From: Polyodon spathula | Lineage: Eukaryota > Chordata > Actinopteri > Acipenseriformes > Polyodontidae | Direction: 5' to 3' | Assembly: GCF_017654505.1 (NCBI RefSeq) | Contig: NC_054571.1 | Span: 3,621,041-3,685,040 of the forward strand | Length of the DNA: 64,000 nucleotides | Part shown: positions 12,814-23,744 of the stretch, one piece after another | Numbering within the stretch: the first letter of the stretch is position 1 | Layout: each line of letters opens with the position of its first letter | Notes under the pieces: generated by a model | Told to the model about the DNA's origin: nothing | Databases searched by the model: none | The model's input: the letters and a program-made list of their open reading frames with translations, nothing else | Translations under genes and position numbers: made by a program

Positions 12814-13172
12814 AGTGCCTGTAAAGTATGTAAATACATGGACAAAAGTAAAAATAGCAATGCTGTTTATGGACTAGTCTGTGAAAAATGTGATGAAATG
12901 AAATATGTTGGCGAGACTGGAACAACTTTATATAAAATAATTCAGAACCACCTTTTATTAATTAGAAATAAAAAATGAATGAACCAATAAAAACAGCACT
13001 TCACCCGTCAAGGACATACATAAATGATGCAAAGTTTGTAGTATTAGAACATCTAAAATTAGACAATGCGACATATAGAAGAATAAAAGAAAGTAAATGG
13101 ATAAATAGACTGAACACGATTATGCCAGCGGGACTCAACAGAAAAGAAATGTTTGTTCCAGGGAGTCTCTAG
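12814..13172 (+). pseudogene. Penelope-like element GIY-YIG endonuclease relic (block A)
   Basis: The frame reads SACKVCKYMDK, then AVYGLVCEKCDEMKYVGETG (the GIY-YIG core of Penelope-like retroelements, with VY and YVGETG), and after a frame shift KWINRLNTIMPAGLN, the usual end of the domain. These endonucleases nick target DNA for insertion. No reverse transcriptase is left upstream, as expected of a truncated insertion. The frame is also broken near 12976 by an extra base run in this copy; the shift after HTxxGHT is shared by all three copies. Confidence 0.85.
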
Positions 13173-13311
13173 CCTGTGTGAAACGAGGCTGCACAGTGAA
13201 GAGTGAGAGAAGGGGTAATGCAAATGAGGGAATATGGACATTTCAGCATTACAAGAGCCAATCAAATCGCGTGAAAGCACAAAGCAGGCGGAGCTCATTT
13301 GCATACAAACT

Positions 13312-13515
13312 CCAGATTTAGCGGGCCAGTTAAATATTTATATAAATCTTAAATCCTTAACAAGATTTAACATTTAGTAAAATATTTACCTAAATGTTAA
13401 ATCTTGTAACTAGATTTATAAATTATATCTCAATGTACACATTTAAAAAATATTTTATTTATTTTCACAACATTTATAAATCTGGGGGAAAAATACAAGA
13501 TTTAAGCTAAATCTG
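13312..13515. mobile_element. Small palindromic MITE (block A)
   Basis: Ends are CCAGATTTAGC and GCTAAATCTGG. The interior is built from inverted and direct copies of TAAATATTTA, AAGATTTAACATTTAG and CTAAATGTTAAATCTT. Equivalent copies lie at 23334-23540 and 61242-61445; B is the least decayed, with TTAGCTAAATC motifs that are TTATATAAATC in A and C. Confidence 0.7.
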
Positions 13516-13547
13516 GGAAAAAAAATAAATGCTTTTTTTTTTTTTTT

Positions 13548-13705
13548 TAACACATGGCATCCCATAGTTCTTACTGATGCATTGTATAGTTTTAACATTA
13601 CTTCCCTCAATTTAAATTCAACACTTTTCATTATATATCCAAGTATTCTGTTGGCCTTTTTAATAGCTTTCATCACATTGTCTAGAAGAAGATAATATTG
13701 TGTCA
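13548..13705 (-). pseudogene. CR1-like LINE reverse-transcriptase tail relic (block A)
   Basis: The minus frame reads AIKKANRILGYIMKSVEFK, then REVMLKLYNASVR. This matches the region just after the catalytic palm of CR1-type non-LTR polymerases (..KKANRvLG.i.rs...k...v...LYk.LVRP). It breaks off where the family normally continues with LEYC. A poly-T run on the plus strand (about 13530-13547) sits at its edge. Copies in B at about 23576-23730 and C at about 61478-61625. Confidence 0.65.
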
Positions 13706-13721
13706 ACAAACTTTTTCATAG

Positions 13722-14175
13722 GTCCCTGTGACAGAGAAAAAATGAATCTGGTGTCAACAGTCTCCCTCCCGACCTGTGAGGGCACAGTGTAAAGGGAACA
13801 GAGTGCCCCGGACTAGATGGTTTGACAGTTCATTCCAGGGGTTAGTTGGAAGTTGGCCATCTAGAAAGGGGGCGGAGCTATGGTACATCAAGTCATCACC
13901 CTAGAAGGGAAGCGATGTGGCAACCACAGATTGGAGGAGAAACGGTTGCACTCGCTAACCAAGCGGGGTGTGACTGACGGTACAAAAGGGAACGTGGCTA
14001 AGCGTTCTCTTCCTTTGTTATGGTTGCGAGCAAACTAAAAGGAGAACCAATAACGTACCATGAGTGTTTAGTGTTTTGTTTGTTTTGTCATGTCTAATTG
14101 TACTTGTTTGTTCTTCTTAGACAGTTAGCATGATCAGGAGCTGTCGCTGAAGGCCAGCACCAAACCTGGACAACA
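13722..14175. mobile_element. Possible LTR-type segment (block A)
   Basis: A GC-richer island inside AT-rich DNA: TGTGACAGAG, then CTCCCTCCCGACCTGTGAGG, AGAGTGCCCCGGACT and GGGGGCGGAGCTATGG, followed by a T/G-rich stretch and a CTGTCGCTGAAGG block. This looks like a long terminal repeat but no matching end, target duplication or partner LTR was found. Copies in B (about 23745-24185) and C (about 61655-62085). Confidence 0.35.
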
Positions 14176-14179
14176 CTTC

Positions 14180-15085
14180 ACCACTATGCCAGATTTCAAA
14201 GCAAGTGCGGGCAATTTTATTTGGGGCTTTTATGTTTTAAACAAATCACAGGGTTTTTTTTTTTCAAGCCAAAGGAGGCTGAATGACTGAGCAAGCTGCA
14301 AAAATGCATTTTGTCACAATAAAATAAATCAAAGTACTATATTAACCCGTGTTTTCCTGGGTGTTTAAATCTGTGTTTCTGCTACAGTCACGAGTTCAAA
14401 GTTAAATTTAGCCTTTTTCCTTGTAAACTTGATTGTTTTTCTGAAAGGAGACTCCACCTATAGCTCTCTCATCTTTGTTCCCTGTTATTTTCTTTTGAAC
14501 TCCTCCTCTCCTGCCTCCACCTTGCCTTATCCAGGGGGAAGGTGGCCCCGTGTGCCAATTTTCTGATGCTGGTTTAGTTATAAATTGTTTTCAAATTTTC
14601 CTAGTTCAGCCAGTATAGGGGGGCTATAGCGTTCCAAAGGACAAGGCCATAGGCCAAAGCACTTTATGTTATTGTACGGTCATAAATCTATTGGATCATT
14701 TAGTGGATGTCTCCTTTCTGAAATGCGTAGTACCGTTCTAAATCCTTTCAAACTATAACAATGAGCATTGCATTACTGTGCTGTATCCGTGTATTCTCCA
14801 GATTGAGGCTGTGAACATTTATTAACCATCAAAAACTCATCTTCAGAGTCACTGACATTTCAGATGTATGAACACCCTCCATTCCCAAGGTGTTCACAAC
14901 TATGAGGTTCTACTCTATTTGCAGAATTAACTGTTACATTTAGACTTTTGCGGTTCCCAAAATATGAGTTATCATAACGGTACAGTTAGAGAAAATTAAA
15001 ATGGGTAGATGCCACTTAAAAAAATGCTCCAAAAAATTTACAAAATAGCCTGTCCTCAAGTGAGTTAAACCAGACAGGCATGGCA
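14180..15085. other. Conserved non-coding part of block A
   Basis: Near-identical in all three blocks (24200-25125 and 62100-63025). No open frame, RNA gene or repeat family recognised. It lies between the LTR-like segment and the lectin promoter, so it may contain upstream control elements, but nothing in the sequence proves this. Confidence 0.4.
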
Positions 15086-15089
15086 AACT

Positions 15090-16560
15090 TTGAAGCCCTG
15101 GTTAGTTTTGATTTATGAATATGCAGTTTGATGAGTTCCAAACATGTGATTAGGATATAAAAAGTCGCTGGCTTGACGACCAACAGCCAAAGATCTGCTG
15201 TCTGGTAAAATCTACACTGAAAGAACGGTTGAGCGACCCACCATTTCAGGTGTTGAAATTTCAATGGATTTACCTTATTTGGAAGTCTTAATAAAGTCTT
15301 GAGATGCTGAACTGAGTATTGAAACATTGGGATATCTCCTATGGTTTTACCGCCAGTGATTAGGATATAAAGAGATTGGTCTTCAAAGGGGAAATCGTAA
15401 CAAGAACAGCAGATCAATACTGAAAGCACCTTTGACGAACGTCCTGCTCAAATTTCAAATTCTGGATCTTCAAATTTCTTTGTTTACCCAGCTCCCTGGA
15501 GATATAGATCTCAAATTTCAAGGGGTTCCTGGCAAGATCCAATAGCAAAAATCAACAGCAAAAGAGACATGGATATTTACAGGATTTGCAACCTTGCTCA
15601 GATTTATAATAAATATTTCATTTTAAACTCAGTGTTAGCTCTGAGTTTGGAACTGTTGACAGTTGCCTGGAGTTAACATCATCAGTCAATCAGCGCATGT
15701 TTACCAAGCAACCTGTAAGCAGGGTGGAGCTCAAATTTCAAGGTGTTGAAGGCAAGAACTTAAAAGATTTTGTTATAAGCAAAAGAGTCGTTTGATATTG
15801 ATAGGATTTGCAAGCGTGCTCATGTTTATGATAAATATTCCTTTTGCAATTCATTGTTGATGATTTCAAGTACATATTGTTGACAAATGCATGGAGTATA
15901 CATCATCAGTCAATCAGCGCATGTTGCATTTACATTTGCAAAGTCTCAGTGCATTTCTATTTAGATGTTCAATGTATTTGTATACATGCATTTGCATTGG
16001 TAAGACTTACAGGTATTGGCGCTTGCGTTTAAAGAGCAACTCCACTGTGGTTCCAGTTGCGAAACGATTGCAGTTCCTTTAACATGCCTTCGTAACACAT
16101 TCATTTTAGTCCATCTGCTTTTCGTTGAGACTGTCAAAAAAAGTTGCATTTGCAATTGCAAAGTGTCAGTGCTTCTTAACCTAGACCCCCATTGTATACA
16201 TGCATTTGCATGTCCCGGCGTACAGGTATCGACGCTTGTGCAGTACAATGCAGGGTAGACGCCCCTTTGCCCCCTCTTGGAAACGATAAGTTCCTTCAAC
16301 ACGCCTACGTGACCCACAGAAGACTTGGATCAAATCATGGTCTCTGCGTGACCACTCAATTAAAGATTTCGGTAAGCACCTGTTGCCCTTACCCTAGTTA
16401 GACCAGAGTCATTTTTTTTAATTGAAAAATCCGTGTGCCCTCTGTGCTCCCCTCCCTTCGCACACGTCCTGTCCGCCTCAGAAAAGGTCCCCATCCAAGG
16501 GAGAGTTATAGCAAATATATGGAAGCACAATATCTCACAGTGGAATTCAGATGTTCGCAC
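15090..16560. other. Scrambled version of the lectin promoter region (block A)
   Basis: B and C agree with each other here, while A alternates between pieces that lie about 200 bp apart in B. One example: a TTTTGATTTATGAATATGC piece (B 25334) is followed by ACCAAACATGTG (B 25157) and then GATTAGGATATAAAAAG (B 25372). The first-exon donor seen in B and C (CCCCAGGTAAG) is lost. A block at 16240-16560 also differs from B. This looks like a bad consensus rather than an evolved sequence. Confidence 0.7.
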
Positions 16561-16795
16561 CAATTCGTTTCAACAAATCTGCAGTAGAGTGCAAATTCAT
16601 TAGAATTTATTAGAATTATTTAGAAAAAAAAACACAAGAAGTTGACAAAATATTAACTGAAAATTGAACTTCTCTCAACATAACCATAACATTTAGGTTT
16701 GCTAAATATGTTCTGGAAGTACTGAAACCAAAAAGTCAAAAAGCTAACCTTGGATTTAATTCCCACTTTTCTCCCCAGTCCTGCGTAGAAGCAAA

Positions 16796-16853
16796 ATGAA
16801 GGCGTTTTTTCTTCTTTGTCTGCTTTGCAGTTTGAGACTCATCTTGGCTTTTG
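16796..16853 (+). CDS. C-type lectin, signal-peptide exon (block A copy)
   Basis: Encodes MKAFFLLCLLCSLRLILAF plus one base, a typical signal peptide with a charged Lys at residue 2 and a leucine-rich core. An acceptor-like pyrimidine tract and CAG precede the exon (CTTTTCTCCCCAG), and GTAAGC follows it in phase 1. Identical to the B exon at 26773-26830. In block A the following exon (18939-19074) is badly corrupted and the gene cannot be completed before the gap, so this is either an unmerged assembly duplicate or a partial second gene. Confidence 0.8.
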
Positions 16854-16993
16854 GTAAGCAAAGAGTTACCAGACTTTCAGAGTGAAACAAATAGGACATT
16901 TATCTGTTATCTATAATTCATTACTGCTGTACCAACTGTGAAGCAGTCTACGACAAAGTTACATTCGTCCTGTATTATCCTATTATCATTAGG

Positions 16994-16997
<4 letters not shown>

Positions 16998-17032
<35 letters not shown>

Positions 17033-17540
17033 TTTGTACTACTTCTTGATACCATGTAAAACGCTTTGAGATACTGGCGTGTGGAAGGCACTATATAAAC
17101 ACAATAAAATAAAAACCGAAATGGTTAACCCAAGACCCTACTTCAGATAGAAACAGTAGTACGACAGTTAAAATGAACAAATGGAAAGTATGACTCACTT
17201 TTTTAATACAAAGAGTTAAAAATAAGGGTCCGGTAATTTCAGGGTGGTCTCGTCTTTCACCGAACACGTGAATTGCGCCCCAAGTTTCCACTCGGCGTGA
17301 AAATAGGACGTGGCACCTCAGCAGAACACGTCTTTTGAATTGATGGCAGCGCAAAGTTAAAACGTTTAGCAAACGTCGAATAAAAGTGAATAATAACTAC
17401 AGAAAAAGTTCTAAACTGGAAGATTTGACCACATTCAGCCAATGCTATGGATCATGTGTCGTTTTTAAAAGCCATCTACAATATGTTTACTGTCAATTGC
17501 TTTTAGATTACGCACCATAAAAGGTCTATAATGTTTTTAA
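16998..17540. other. Intron sequence with (ATT)n and a LINE/SINE-type tail
   Basis: After an ATT microsatellite (16988-17032) the stretch TAAAACGCTTTGAGATACTGG ends with GGCACTATATAAAC and AATAAAATAAAA, the usual end of an L2-type LINE or a SINE that shares its tail. The remainder is close to block B 26996-27505 and holds nothing else recognisable. Confidence 0.5.
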
Positions 17541-19271
17541 ATCTTTTTTTTTTTTTGGGGGAGAGGGGGGGGGGGGGGGGAAAAATGGAGGACGACTTTA
17601 AAAACCTCACGAAAGTTTGCATCATGTGCTGGGTGCAGGGGGGGGGGGGGGGCTCATGCAACACCTTGAAGAGACATTAGACAGGATTTCATTTATTTGC
17701 ATCACGGCAGACAGAACCTGTGGGGCCCGTAGTTGGGGCCGGGGGGCCGGGGGGGGGGAACCCACACCCCCCTTGTGCCCTTCTCTTGGTGTCTCTGCGC
17801 GTTATCTGTACTGTTTCTTCCCCCGTTCAAGCGTGTCAGGTTCGTCGCCGTCTCCCACTCTGTCTCGCCCCCTTGCCAATCTTACGGTCTTCTTCGTTAC
17901 CCTCTTTTGGTTGCCGGGAACTTCCCGCCCCGTCTTATTCCGCCCATACCTTGTGCGCCCACTGGCCCACTTGTACGCCCCGGGCTCGCCCACGCCCCGT
18001 CGCAACCCGATCCTTCTATTGGTGTGCCGAGCCCCCCCTCTTCCTCATTGCCTCCCCATCCTTGCGCCTCCTCCTCCCCCGTGCGGGGTCCCCCTTCTGA
18101 ACGTGTTCTTTTGGGTCTTAGACCTCGTTCTCGCCCGCCCGTCCCTCGGTTTGCGTTCCTTCTTGTGCCGCCCCTGGCGTCGCCCCCGAACCCGCCGTCT
18201 TTTTCCCTTTTTGTCCCACGTCCGTCCAACCCCTTTGGCATCCAATAGCATCATGAATGAGATTTTCACCGGGCTTTGCCCCCGAAGGTACAATCCGTCT
18301 TTTTCAGGGGGGGGGGGGGGAGGGGAAGGGGGGGGAGGGGAGGAAAACATTGTGTTACCCCAGGGATTTTAAAAGCGCGGGCGATGGTTTATAGTTCAAA
18401 CTCCAAAAGGAGTTCCACTGTGTCTCATTTACCCTAAACGGGTCTGATTGGGGCTCAAAAGGGAAGAAAAGGGCAAGTAATATTTGGGGAGAGCCGGAAC
18501 CCTCATTGGTGGTTTCCTTGGTTCGGCCTCTCCCCTTTTGATGTCCGGCGTCTTGGGAAGAGGACCGACGGTTCGGCTCGTTATTCCTCCATTGAATCGC
18601 CAAATGTCCGGCCCATGAGGTGTTTGTTGTTTGTTACGCATAATTTGACCTTTCTGCCAGTGCCGCAAAATGGTCTGTTGTTGTTACCGGCAACTTGTGT
18701 TCTGTTGTACGAACTTGTGTTCTGGTACCGCAAATGCGTTAACATGTTTGTTACAATGCAAATAACACAATCCAAACAAACAAGGGTTCACACAATACAA
18801 CACAATGCGTACCATAATATAAACAATCGCGGTTAAACACAATACAAACAATGCGTTTTTTTAACATACATATAAACAATGTGTTACAGAAATAAACAAT
18901 GCATTAAAACATAATAAAACACTGCGTTGCTCTTGTAGTCCCTGGAACTATCCCAGCAGAGGGTAAAAGAGCCGTTTTGTGCGGGTGACATCGAAGCTAT
19001 TGGCGCAACTGCACCAAAATCGGGATGCCTGGGTTACCAGACTGCCCACAGCCCTGTCCTTTTTATTCGCCAATGAAGAATCTTGATTCGTCTGTCAGCT
19101 GACTGCCTGTCTGTTCTGTCTGTGTGGTGGGTGGTGTTGTGTGTGGGTGTGTTGTGGCGTGTGCGAGTTCGTGTTTGTCAGGGTGTGTCTGTGTGTGTCA
19201 GGTGTGTGTGTCAGGTGTTGTCAGGTGTGGCGTGTGTGGTCGAGGTGTGTCAGTGTGTGTTTGTGTCAGTG
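17517..19271. other. Low-quality, corrupted sequence before the gap
   Basis: Landmarks from B (27505 to about 29270) can be followed in order: ATTTCATTTATTTGCATCACGG, CCAATAGCATCATGAATGAGA, the AATGCGTTTAAC repeats and lectin exon 2. They are broken by many indels, G and C runs and a GC-rich insert at about 17700-18240 that has no counterpart in B. Error this dense, confined to a contig end, points to unpolished sequence. Open frames here (for example 17617-18372) should be ignored. Confidence 0.8.
18939..19074 (+). pseudogene. Corrupted lectin exon 2 (block A)
   Basis: Starts after TCTTGTAG with TCCCTGGAACTATCCCAGC and tracks B exon 2 (29033-29157). It is 136 instead of 125 bases long, with several small insertions, and its donor reads AATGAAG instead of AATGTAAG. 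The reading frame is lost. Given the surrounding noise, the damage is more likely assembly error than true pseudogenisation. Confidence 0.7.
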
Positions 19272-19771
19272 NNNNNNNNNNNNNNNNNNNNNNNNNNNNN
19301 NNNNNNNNNNNNNNNNNNNNNNNNNNNNNNNNNNNNNNNNNNNNNNNNNNNNNNNNNNNNNNNNNNNNNNNNNNNNNNNNNNNNNNNNNNNNNNNNNNNN
19401 NNNNNNNNNNNNNNNNNNNNNNNNNNNNNNNNNNNNNNNNNNNNNNNNNNNNNNNNNNNNNNNNNNNNNNNNNNNNNNNNNNNNNNNNNNNNNNNNNNNN
19501 NNNNNNNNNNNNNNNNNNNNNNNNNNNNNNNNNNNNNNNNNNNNNNNNNNNNNNNNNNNNNNNNNNNNNNNNNNNNNNNNNNNNNNNNNNNNNNNNNNNN
19601 NNNNNNNNNNNNNNNNNNNNNNNNNNNNNNNNNNNNNNNNNNNNNNNNNNNNNNNNNNNNNNNNNNNNNNNNNNNNNNNNNNNNNNNNNNNNNNNNNNNN
19701 NNNNNNNNNNNNNNNNNNNNNNNNNNNNNNNNNNNNNNNNNNNNNNNNNNNNNNNNNNNNNNNNNNNNNNN
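19272..19771. other. Assembly gap, 500 N
   Basis: Exactly 500 N, as in a placeholder of fixed size. It follows a TG/TCAG repeat (intron 2 of the lectin) and is followed at once by the sequence already seen at 9771. Confidence 0.99.
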
Positions 19772-19907
19772 TAATAATGCTCATAATAAAGTAGAGAGAC
19801 TTTTCAGTGTTGCTGGTAAAGTTGAAAGAAGCAAACAAAGGACACTTTTGAGAACTTTGTGTTTATTAAACGTAACAATCAAAATAAGTACAAATAATAA
19901 ACTGTGA
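19772..19907 (+). pseudogene. hAT transposase C-terminal fragment (block B)
   Basis: Same KVERLFSVAGKVERS frame as at 9769-9906. The contig begins inside it, so nothing further upstream can be seen. Confidence 0.75.
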
Positions 19908-20088
19908 CATATATAAATATATCATCATTTATGTCCGGGTTTCACAAACCTGGTCCTGGGGACCCACTGTGTCTGCTGTTTGTGTTCCAGTTCTCAAATA
20001 TTACATTGGCCTCCCAATTGAGCTAACAATTAGTTACTTCATGCAATGTTAGACATAACTTGAAATCTCCAATTCTTTTGGCTGCTTT

Positions 20089-20184
20089 CACAATCCCTGA
20101 TCAGCACTAATCTTGCACTAGCTTACCTGAGTTAACATTAGGTAGTCCTGGATTAGTGCTAATTGAGGCCTGTGCAGCCAGCCA
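20089..20184. mobile_element. Palindromic MITE (block B)
   Basis: Same GATCAGCACTAAT / ATTAGTGCTAATTG inverted arms as in block A. Confidence 0.6.
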
Positions 20185-20589
20185 TTTAACAGCTACAAAT
20201 AACACAGTGTAACACAATTTTTGTTCCTGGGTAGTAAGTGTTATTTCCTAATTGCTTATGCCTCAAAAGTATAGAAAATGGCTATTATTCCCCAAAAACT
20301 TTGAACATATGTAGTACGGGAAAGTGTTTGAAATGCATTTAACATTTGTCACACATTTGCATTTGTATTTAGTTTGGTAGTAAATGTATTGCATTTGCAT
20401 TGAGCAAATTCATATTTGTATTGTATTGCATTTGCATTTAACTCTAAATGCATATGACCCCATGTATGTTTATATCACATTAAACATTGGCCTGAAACAT
20501 TGGAACCATCATGCCTTTCACCATGAAACAACAACATAAATACTACATGACTGGATAGGACAGGATAAGAATCAACAAATACGCAGCCC

Positions 20590-21271
20590 ACTCACACTCA
20601 CAACTTCAATAATACATCAGAAACCAGAGACACAGACACAACCACACTATCAGCGATCTCCACACCAATCACAGCACGTTGAGAGTTACTATCGTGCAAC
20701 TGTCCACGTAGCATCTCCTGGTCAACCACAGCCCGTTGACGGTTATTATTGTGCAACTGTCAATGTAAAATATTCAGAACGAAATCCACCCCTTGAGAAA
20801 TACTGTCGTGCAACTGTCTGTAACACAAACCAGCAGAATCAGCATCGCAATAAGCCACAAGCCAGACCCCAACAGCACCAGGAACAACATCACTGGGTCC
20901 AACAGCTAAACAAACAAACTCAACATCAGGAAAATTACTTGTCATTTATTCACAACAGACAGAGCTTCAGGACATACTGAGCAAACTGCCCCCCCCCCCC
21001 CCCCCCAAAAAAAAAGCCTTGCCAGGTGACTTGGAACTCCACATCCTGGTATGCAGTGCACCAAAAAAGTCCAAAACTGTTTGGGAAGACATTGTGGATG
21101 TCAAGAGCAAAATTACTGTGGACAACAGGAATGACCAGTTATCTTCCATTATCACACACCAAGGACAGGGTGCTACTTCAGGACACTGATGCAAATGATG
21201 CCCTCATTGAAGTTAAACCATGGCCAACAAATGGAAAGGACATGGATATGGCTTTTTATGAAGAGATCTAA
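20590..21271 (+). pseudogene. Unidentified, possibly USP-like segment (block B)
   Basis: Same content and same frame breaks as at 10600-11279. The C run before the second frame is longer here (about 17 C), which shows that this homopolymer is unstable or poorly sequenced. Confidence 0.3.
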
Positions 21272-21532
21272 TGCTTTACAAATGCCTTACATTAAACACC
21301 TCTATAACAAGGAGAATAATGTTTTTCAGCATTAAAATGTGTTAGTATACTACCCTTTAGCACTGACATGCATCTGTACCTTTTTTAATCATTCATAACA
21401 CTGTTGTTTTGTAGCTACGTAAATATCAATACCTACCAATATATACATATTGTTTTCACCACTGATGGACGTACATTTACAACTAAAAAACTAATATGTT
21501 TACACTTTCCACAGTGTTATAAAGTCCCTTAT

Positions 21533-21805
21533 ATAATAATCTTTATTTTTATATAGCACCTTTCATAGTGGAGCACCAACACAAAGTGCTTTACAAGATA
21601 CACAACTAGGGTGTGTGCACTATGCATCAGCTGCAGAGTCACTTACAACAACATCTCACCCCAAAGACTCGCACAAGGAGCAGTGACAAGACACAGCACA
21701 AGGAGGTTCAGTGACTCGCTGAGGTCACACAATGAGTCAGTCTGGATTTGAACCGGGTACCTCCTGGTTACAAGCATGTTTCTTTAACCATTGGACCACA
21801 CAGCC
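21533..21805 (-). mobile_element. tRNA-derived SINE with L2-type tail (block B)
   Basis: Same element as 11535-11787. This copy has an extra stretch of about 25 bp at 21668-21690 (GACTCGCACAAGGAGCAGTG), apparently a local duplication of the GACACAGCACAAGGAG segment. Confidence 0.82.
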
Positions 21806-21909
21806 TTATACCATTATTTTACTTATTTTCTCATTTCTGTTATATTACTCCTGTAAGTGATATCTATAACAAAAACACTGTCAGTGTAAAAAAACAAGTT
21901 TAAAAAAAA

Positions 21910-22794
21910 CAACAGCTGTTTAAAGTGGTGACATCAAAACACAAAAGCCCAAGTTAGGAGAAGCAATTGGGGCAACCTTGACAAGCATCAAGCAAACAGG
22001 CACAATTGGAAAGGTGCTGGGGCCCAACATTCATACAATTGTTGCTTCTAATTTGGCTTCTTTTTTTTCATCGCTCCACTTTACATTGAAATGCTCTTTG
22101 TAGAACTTCAAGGGGATTGTGAGCATTCCCTTATCAGCTCAAAAGTCACACCTGCAACAAAAACATTGACAACGCACAACCAAAAAAAGAAATGCTCCAA
22201 CACCCAGCCCTGGATCTGCAATGCCTGCCCCATCAACTGTCACTTCCCATACCCTTACTGCATTCTCATTATCCCTTGCACTCGCTGCCATTATTGGTCT
22301 TGTCCATCATCTTCATTGTTGGAAATATATTGCTTCATGCTCTCTCAGGTATTCTTGTATGTATGGGCAAAATGTCTGTCCATGTGTGTCCTCATCTACC
22401 TGTGCCTTACCTGCATGTTGTCCGTGTGTCTTCCCAAAGCATACTTGCCTGCACCTGTGATGATGCCTCTCCCATTCCCTGTCTGGCTGTCTCTCTGTAG
22501 TAGTGCTTGTCAGGATAACCAACAACACTTCAGTCTGGGTTGAGCACTTTCCTTGGCATGTGTGTCTCAGCATCGTTATTCTGGTTACAACCCAGCTGAG
22601 AAGGGAATGGTCACAAAACACTTGAAGTTGTACAATGAGCATTTCAATATAAAGTGGAACGATCAAAAAATGAAGCCGAGTCAGAAGCAACAATTGTGTC
22701 AATCTTGGGACCCAGCACCTTTCCAATTGAGCCTGTTTGCTTTATGCTTGACAAGGGCTTTTGTGTTTGATATCACCACTTTAAACAGCTGTTG
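21910..22794. mobile_element. DNA element with long inverted repeats (block B)
   Basis: Same CAACAGCTGTTTAAAG ends and mirror-image arms as in block A. Confidence 0.75.
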
Positions 22795-22836
22795 GGTTTC
22801 TTAATTGATAGAATAGGTTCTACAAATACTTGAACT

Positions 22837-23194
22837 AGTGCCTGTAAAGTATGTAAATACATGGACAAAAGTAAAAATAGCAATGCTGTTTATGGACTAG
22901 TCTGTGAAAAATGTGATGAAATGAAATATGTTGGCGAGACTGGAACAACTTTATATAAAATAATTCAGAACCGCCTTTTATTAATTAGAAATAAAAAATG
23001 AATGAACCAATAGTACAGCACTTCACCCGTCAAGGACATACATAAATGATGCAAAGTTTGTAGTCTTAGAACAGCTAAAATTAGACAATGCGACATATAG
23101 AAGAATAAAAGAAAGTAAATGGATAAATAGACTGAACACGATTATGCCAGCGGGACTCAACAGAAAAGAAATGTTTGTTCCAGGCAGTCTCTAG
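22837..23194 (+). pseudogene. Penelope-like GIY-YIG endonuclease relic (block B)
   Basis: Same AVYGLVCEKCDE and KYVGETG core, broken by the same frame shift before NDAKFVVLE. This copy has GTACAGC where A has AAAACAGC. Confidence 0.85.
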
Positions 23195-23333
23195 CCTGTG
23201 TGAAACGAGGCTGCACAGTGAAGAGTGAGAGAAGGGGTAATGCAAATGAGGGAATATGGACATTTCAGCATTACAAGAGCCAATCAAATCGCGTGAAAGC
23301 ACAAAGCAGGCGGAGCTCATTTGCATACAAACT

Positions 23334-23540
23334 CCAGATTTAGCTGGCCAGTTAAATATTTAGCTAAATCTTAAATCCTTAACAAGATTTAACATTTAGT
23401 TAAATATTTAGCTAAATGTTAAATCTTGTAACTAGATTTATAAATTATATCTGAATGTACACATTTAAAAAAAAGTATTTATTTATTTTCACAACATTTA
23501 TAAATCTGGGGAAAAAATACAAGATTTAAGCTAAATCTGG
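23334..23540. mobile_element. Small palindromic MITE (block B)
   Basis: Best preserved of the three copies: ends CCAGATTTAGCT and AAGCTAAATCTGG, with interior TTAGCTAAAT motifs intact. Confidence 0.72.
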
Positions 23541-23575
23541 GAAAAAAAATAAATGCTTTTTTTTTTTTTTTTTTT

Positions 23576-23730
23576 TACACATGGCATCCCATAGTTCTTA
23601 CTGATGCATTGTATAGTTTTAACATTACTTCCCTCAATTTAAATTCAACACTTTTCATTATATATCCAAGTATTCTGTTGGCCTTTTTAATAGCTTTCAT
23701 CACATTGTCTAGAAGAAGATATTATTGTGT
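23576..23730 (-). pseudogene. CR1-like LINE relic (block B)
   Basis: Same KKANRILGYIMKS frame as in block A, preceded on the plus strand by a longer T run. Confidence 0.6.
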
Positions 23731-23744
23731 CAACAAACTTTTTC

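Larger units (their letters stand above)
9771..19271. repeat. Block A, copy of blocks B and C
   Basis: From 9771 (TAATAATGCTCAT) to the gap at 19272 the sequence follows block B (19772 to about 29270) in order, over nearly identical length. It is close to B and C from 9771 to about 15085, scrambled at 15090-16560, close again at 16560-17516, and very noisy from 17517 to 19271. Its upstream boundary coincides exactly with the first base of the contig after the gap, which is what an unmerged overlap between two contigs would give. Confidence 0.9.

Noticed and set aside
18045..18350. Proline- and arginine-rich minus frames
   Set aside because: Produced by G/C runs in low-quality sequence.
17617..18372. 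Long plus frame (251 codons) and overlapping frames in GC-rich sequence
   Set aside because: They lie in error-dense sequence before a gap and have no counterpart in the matching part of block B.
19083..19907. Open frames running through the N gap
   Set aside because: Frames made of unknown bases; only the hAT fragment at the right end is real.
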